A stretch of DNA of 9,073 bases from Victivallales bacterium (GTDB lineage Bacteria > Verrucomicrobiota > Lentisphaeria > Oligosphaerales > Oligosphaeraceae): contig CAAGGB010000311.1 in NCBI GenBank assembly GCA_900769285.1, forward strand, positions 1-9,073, read 5' to 3'. Within the stretch, counting starts at the first letter, position 1; each line of letters opens with the position of its first letter. Of this stretch, positions 6,414-9,073 are shown piece by piece. A program made the translations under genes and the position numbers. The notes under the pieces are model-generated. The model made no database searches. It worked only from the letters and a program-made list of their open reading frames with translations, and was not told the DNA's origin.

Positions 6414-6475
6414 CCAGAGGCTATCTTATGACACTAACAGATATAAGCCTCTCTTTTTGTGTGAATGCCATCATC

Positions 6476-6479
6476 AGGA
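6476..6479 (+). promoter_or_regulatory. Ribosome binding site of the sialidase-like gene
   Basis: AGGA 8 nt before the ATG at 6488 decides this start over the upstream in-frame ATG at 6428 and GTG at 6383, neither of which has such a site. Confidence 0.6.
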
Positions 6480-6487
6480 TACACGCC

Positions 6488-7612
6488 ATGACCCATTACC
6501 CCTATTATCCCTACTATGATCGCTGGAGCGGCGCGCTGCCCGGCCGCTGCCTGGAGCTGCCGCCCGGCCCGAACAACCCCCGCAACAGCGAGGGCGCCTT
6601 CATCACCCTGCGGGACGGTCGCATCCTCTATGTCTACACCCACTACGTCGGCTCCAGCCGCGAGGACCACGCGCCCGCCTGTCTGATGTCCCGCGAGTCC
6701 GCGCACGAGGGACGCACCTGGACGTCCTACGACACCCGTGTCCTCGAGAACGAGGGCGCCCAGAACGTCATGTCGGTCAGCCTCATGCGGATGGGCTGCG
6801 GCGACATCGGCCTCTTCTATCTCCGCAAGAACAGCTGGCACGACTGCAGGCCCTACCTGAGACGCTCCTGGGACGAGGGCGAGACCTGGGGGCCGCCCGT
6901 CCCCTGCGTCCCCGACCGCCCCGGCTACTACGTCCTCAACAACGACCGCGCCGTCAAGCTCTCCACCGGACGCATCGTCCTCCCGCTCTGCCGCCATTGC
7001 CTCGACGGCGACGCCGCCTCCGACCCGCACGGCACCATCCTCTGCTACCTCTCCGACGACGACGGCTTCACCTGGCGCCAGAGCGTCCAGGAGTGGCAGA
7101 TCCACGACGAGGCCGGAAGGCGCATCACCGCCCAGGAGCCCGGCGTCGTCGAGCTGAAGGACGGACGGCTCATGATGTTCATCCGCACCAACGCCGGCTG
7201 CCAGATGATGAGCTGGTCCAGCGACGGCGGCGACACCTGGACGCCCAGTGTCCCGTCACCCCTCCGCTCGCCCCTCTCGCCCGCCTCCATCAAGCGCCTC
7301 CCCAGCGGCGCCCTCCTCGCCGTCTGGAACGACCATGCCGACCCGCGCTGGGAGGGCAGCGAGCGGCGCGTCCCGCTGAGCCTCGCGCTCTCCCGCGACG
7401 AGGGCAGAACCTGGACCCCCGGACGACCCCTCGAGGGCAACGAGGAGCGCGGACACTACTGCTACACCGCCATCCATGTCGCCGGACAAGCTGTGCTGCT
7501 CGCCTACTGCGCCCTCGACGGCCTGGCCTGGTCGCGCATCGTGCGCGTCCCGCTGGACTGGTTGGAGCTCACGGAGCCCGACGAGCCCGGACAGCCGTAC
7601 TTCAAGGACTGA
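6488..7612 (+). CDS. Sialidase-like Asp-box (BNR) beta-propeller protein, cytosolic
   Basis: A 374-residue protein with the six-bladed sialidase fold. Five Asp-box motifs (S-x-D-x-G-x-T-W type) are visible: SRESAHEGRTW (68-78, degenerate), RSWDEGETW (126-134), SDDDGFTW (189-196), SSDGGDTW (244-251) and SRDEGRTW (302-309). Between them are typical segments: NSEGAFITLRDGRILYVYTHY (33-53), NNDRAVKLSTGRIVLPLCRH (151-170), QEPGVVELKDGRLMMFIRT (216-234) and LPSGALLAVWND (271-282). E217 and the YCY near 324-326 are candidates for the catalytic Glu/Tyr, but the Arg triad needs structural alignment. There is no signal peptide, so it acts inside the cell unless exported another way. Such proteins are common in PVC bacteria and are often labelled exo-alpha-sialidase, although true substrates are mostly untested. 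It may share a transcript with the next gene, 87 bp downstream. Confidence 0.87.
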   Translation: MTHYPYYPYYDRWSGALPGRCLELPPGPNNPRNSEGAFITLRDGRILYVYTHYVGSSREDHAPACLMSRESAHEGRTWTSYDTRVLENEGAQNVMSVSLMRMGCGDIGLFYLRKNSWHDCRPYLRRSWDEGETWGPPVPCVPDRPGYYVLNNDRAVKLSTGRIVLPLCRHCLDGDAASDPHGTILCYLSDDDGFTWRQSVQEWQIHDEAGRRITAQEPGVVELKDGRLMMFIRTNAGCQMMSWSSDGGDTWTPSVPSPLRSPLSPASIKRLPSGALLAVWNDHADPRWEGSERRVPLSLALSRDEGRTWTPGRPLEGNEERGHYCYTAIHVAGQAVLLAYCALDGLAWSRIVRVPLDWLELTEPDEPGQPYFKD

Positions 7613-7689
7613 GGACGCGCGCCGGTGACGCCGAACGCACGAGGGCACCGACGGGACAGATTGACGGCATACGACGACAAGGCAGGAGC

Positions 7690-7695
7690 AGGAGG
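7690..7695 (+). promoter_or_regulatory. Shine-Dalgarno AGGAGG that fixes the start of the TPR protein
   Basis: A full AGGAGG lies 4 nt before the ATG at 7700. The spacing is short but the match is perfect. It favours this start over the codon at 7625, which would put about 25 extra charged residues before the signal peptide. Confidence 0.65.
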
Positions 7696-7699
7696 GACG

Positions 7700-8998
7700 A
7701 TGGACAGAACGACAGGGCAGGGTAGGGGGGACGGGGCTGTTCGCCCCGCGCGCCGGAGCGGCGGAGGACCTAACGCATGGCCGCTGGTGGCGCTCACGCT
7801 GGCGCTCTGCGGGCTCTGCGCGGCGAAGGAGCTGCCCAGCTACGCCGCGCGACGGCTGATGCAGGCGGGACGCTTCGCCGAGGCGCTGGAGACCAGCCGC
7901 GCCTCGCTGGCCGCGTCGGACTGCGGCGGCGCCGAGGCCGCGGACCTGCTGGCCACGGCCGTCCGCTGTCTGCAGCGCCTGAACCGTCTGGAGGAGCATG
8001 CCCCGCTGGTGCGGTCCGAGCTGTCACGACGTCCCTCCGACTGGCTGTTTCTGGCGGAGGCGCACCGGCAGGTGCAGACTGAGCCGCTGGGACGCGACTT
8101 CTGGCTGCGCCGGCTGGCGGCAGGCGTCGCACCCGTGTCCGCCGGCGCACTGCCGCCCGAACAGCAGGCGCTCTTCTGGGACGGACTGATGACGGCCCTG
8201 ATGCGCGGACGCGACAGCCTCTTGACCTTCTGGCGTCTGCAGGTGCTGACGGACCTGACGGCAGACGCAGAGGCGCTGGAAGAACACACCTCACAGCGCC
8301 GCGCCCCTGATGGTTACTGGGCCGAGCGTGCCAGCGGACTGCCGCTCTCCGCCTCGGGCGGTGCCCTGTTCTTCACCTCTCCCCAAAGCTGGGATAAAGC
8401 CACGAACGACGGCGAGCGCTACGCCTGGTGCCTGGCACGCCTCCTGGCACTGCTTCCCCCTGACGGCAAGCCCGCCCCGCCTACGCTGCGCTCGGCGCTG
8501 CGTCGCCATGCCGAAGTCTGTCGCCGCGTCTATGGCGAGCAGGCAGCCCCACACGGGCTCAGGCGACGTGAGTCCGACGCGGACCAGGACTGGAGCGACA
8601 CCCTTTTCAGCCTGCGGGACGACGAGGCGCTCGTCACCCTGGCGACGGGGAAGCCGCTGCGCACGGAGCTGCCCCGCGAGTGGTCGCCTCTCTGGCTGTA
8701 TGGCCGTCTGTCGGACTGGGCGGAGCTGGCGCACATCCATGAGGGCCGTGGCCAGTATGAGCGCGCAGCGGAGCGGTGGCGACAGGCGCTGAAGGCGGGC
8801 GACCTGAACCAGCAGGCTGAGGCGCGGAGCAGCCTGGAGCGCCTGGAGGGGAACTGGTGCCTCCTGGCGGCGTCCAAGCCCGGCGGCGTCCATCTCGCCG
8901 GACAGCCCGTCCGGCTACGTCTCCACTACCGGAACGCCATTACGGCCTCCCTCACGGCGCATCAGGTCGACTACGGCCGGATGGTCGAGGAGCCCTAG
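7700..8998 (+). CDS. Exported TPR-like protein with start of a macroglobulin-like domain; C-terminus probably truncated
   Basis: The open frame encodes 432 residues. An Arg-rich N-terminus is followed by a hydrophobic stretch, WPLVALTLALCGLCAA (27-42), which fits a signal peptide or anchor. Helical repeat-like segments follow: SYAARRLMQAGRFAEALETSRASL (47-70), the Leu-rich 80-110 region, and, most clearly TPR-like, WAELAHIHEGRGQYERAAERWRQALKAGDLNQQAEARSSLERL (340-382). The last 50 residues, KPGGVHLAGQPVRLRLHYRNAITASLTAHQVDYGRM, resemble the beginning of the macroglobulin-like domain that follows TPRs in very large PVC alpha-2-macroglobulin-family proteins, where the chain goes on for over 1,000 residues. 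Here a TAG ends the frame at 8996, inside what should be that domain. Either the protein is truly short or a one-base error breaks it (see findings). If the family assignment holds, it would act in the cell envelope in protease trapping or polymer handling. Confidence 0.7.
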   Translation: MDRTTGQGRGDGAVRPARRSGGGPNAWPLVALTLALCGLCAAKELPSYAARRLMQAGRFAEALETSRASLAASDCGGAEAADLLATAVRCLQRLNRLEEHAPLVRSELSRRPSDWLFLAEAHRQVQTEPLGRDFWLRRLAAGVAPVSAGALPPEQQALFWDGLMTALMRGRDSLLTFWRLQVLTDLTADAEALEEHTSQRRAPDGYWAERASGLPLSASGGALFFTSPQSWDKATNDGERYAWCLARLLALLPPDGKPAPPTLRSALRRHAEVCRRVYGEQAAPHGLRRRESDADQDWSDTLFSLRDDEALVTLATGKPLRTELPREWSPLWLYGRLSDWAELAHIHEGRGQYERAAERWRQALKAGDLNQQAEARSSLERLEGNWCLLAASKPGGVHLAGQPVRLRLHYRNAITASLTAHQVDYGRMVEEP

Positions 8999-9073
8999 GT
9001 CCCACCAGCAATGCGATCGAGCACCGGAAGCAGATAGCGGCGGAACTCGGCCGGGCTTTCCGACATGGGGAAA
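8995..9073 (-). CDS. Possible C-terminal end of a convergent gene, cut by the contig end
   Basis: Read on the minus strand from the contig end, an open frame gives 25 residues ending SPAEFRRYLLPVLDRIAGGT and a TAG that overlaps the TAG of the TPR gene. The fragment looks protein-like and its wobble bases are mostly G or C. The same codon register read on the plus strand is also open, so this could equally be a shadow of the continued TPR/macroglobulin gene after a frameshift. No product can be assigned. Confidence 0.3.
   Translation of the reverse strand, partial: FPMSESPAEFRRYLLPVLDRIAGGT

Noticed and set aside
6434..7105. 223-codon minus-strand open frame opposite the sialidase-like gene
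   Set aside because: It is antisense to two Asp-box motifs, and is Val/Ala/Gly/Glu-rich without any recognisable domain.

Overview
This is a GC-rich, gene-dense bacterial window. It is probably a metagenomic contig, because its first 20 bases match the 3' end of an Illumina adapter. The families present suggest a PVC-superphylum bacterium of the Lentisphaerota/Kiritimatiellota/Verrucomicrobiota kind: a beta-barrel glycosidase with a C-terminal beta domain, a cytosolic Asp-box sialidase-like protein, a secreted purple-acid-phosphatase-like protein, and a TPR protein that seems to run into a macroglobulin-like domain. That assignment is an inference from gene content, not from a phylogenetic marker.

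Layout, left to right. (1) Adapter, bases 1-20. (2) The 3' part of a plus-strand TIM-barrel glycoside hydrolase, ending at 744. (3) Convergent to it, a minus-strand secreted protein of about 400 residues (766-1965), probably an alpha/alpha-toroid, of unknown activity and with its own candidate promoter. (4) A strong intrinsic terminator (2085-2127) serving the next minus-strand gene. (5) A large DEAD-box RNA helicase (2151-4463) with acidic N-terminal repeats and a 246-residue charged tail that contains a 36-bp tandem repeat. (6) A 394-bp gap holding a hairpin, a good sigma-70-like promoter and a leader of about 260 nt for the helicase. (7) A minus-strand secreted metallophosphoesterase (4858-6270). 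(8) A 217-bp divergent intergenic region with two inverted repeats. (9) A plus-strand sialidase-like BNR protein (6488-7612), followed after 87 bp by an exported TPR protein (7700-8998), possibly in one operon. (10) A contig end where either the TPR frame is interrupted by a frameshift or a minus-strand gene begins.

The glycosidase, the secreted toroid protein, the phosphoesterase and the sialidase-like protein fit a glycan-degrading lifestyle, with export of part of the machinery. The helicase is a housekeeping RNA-remodelling gene set among them. I see no CRISPR array, tRNA, rRNA, transposase or phage gene. I do not see a convincing new multi-gene system. The most unusual features are the helicase repeat tail with its long leader, and the interrupted TPR/macroglobulin-like reading frame at the right end.
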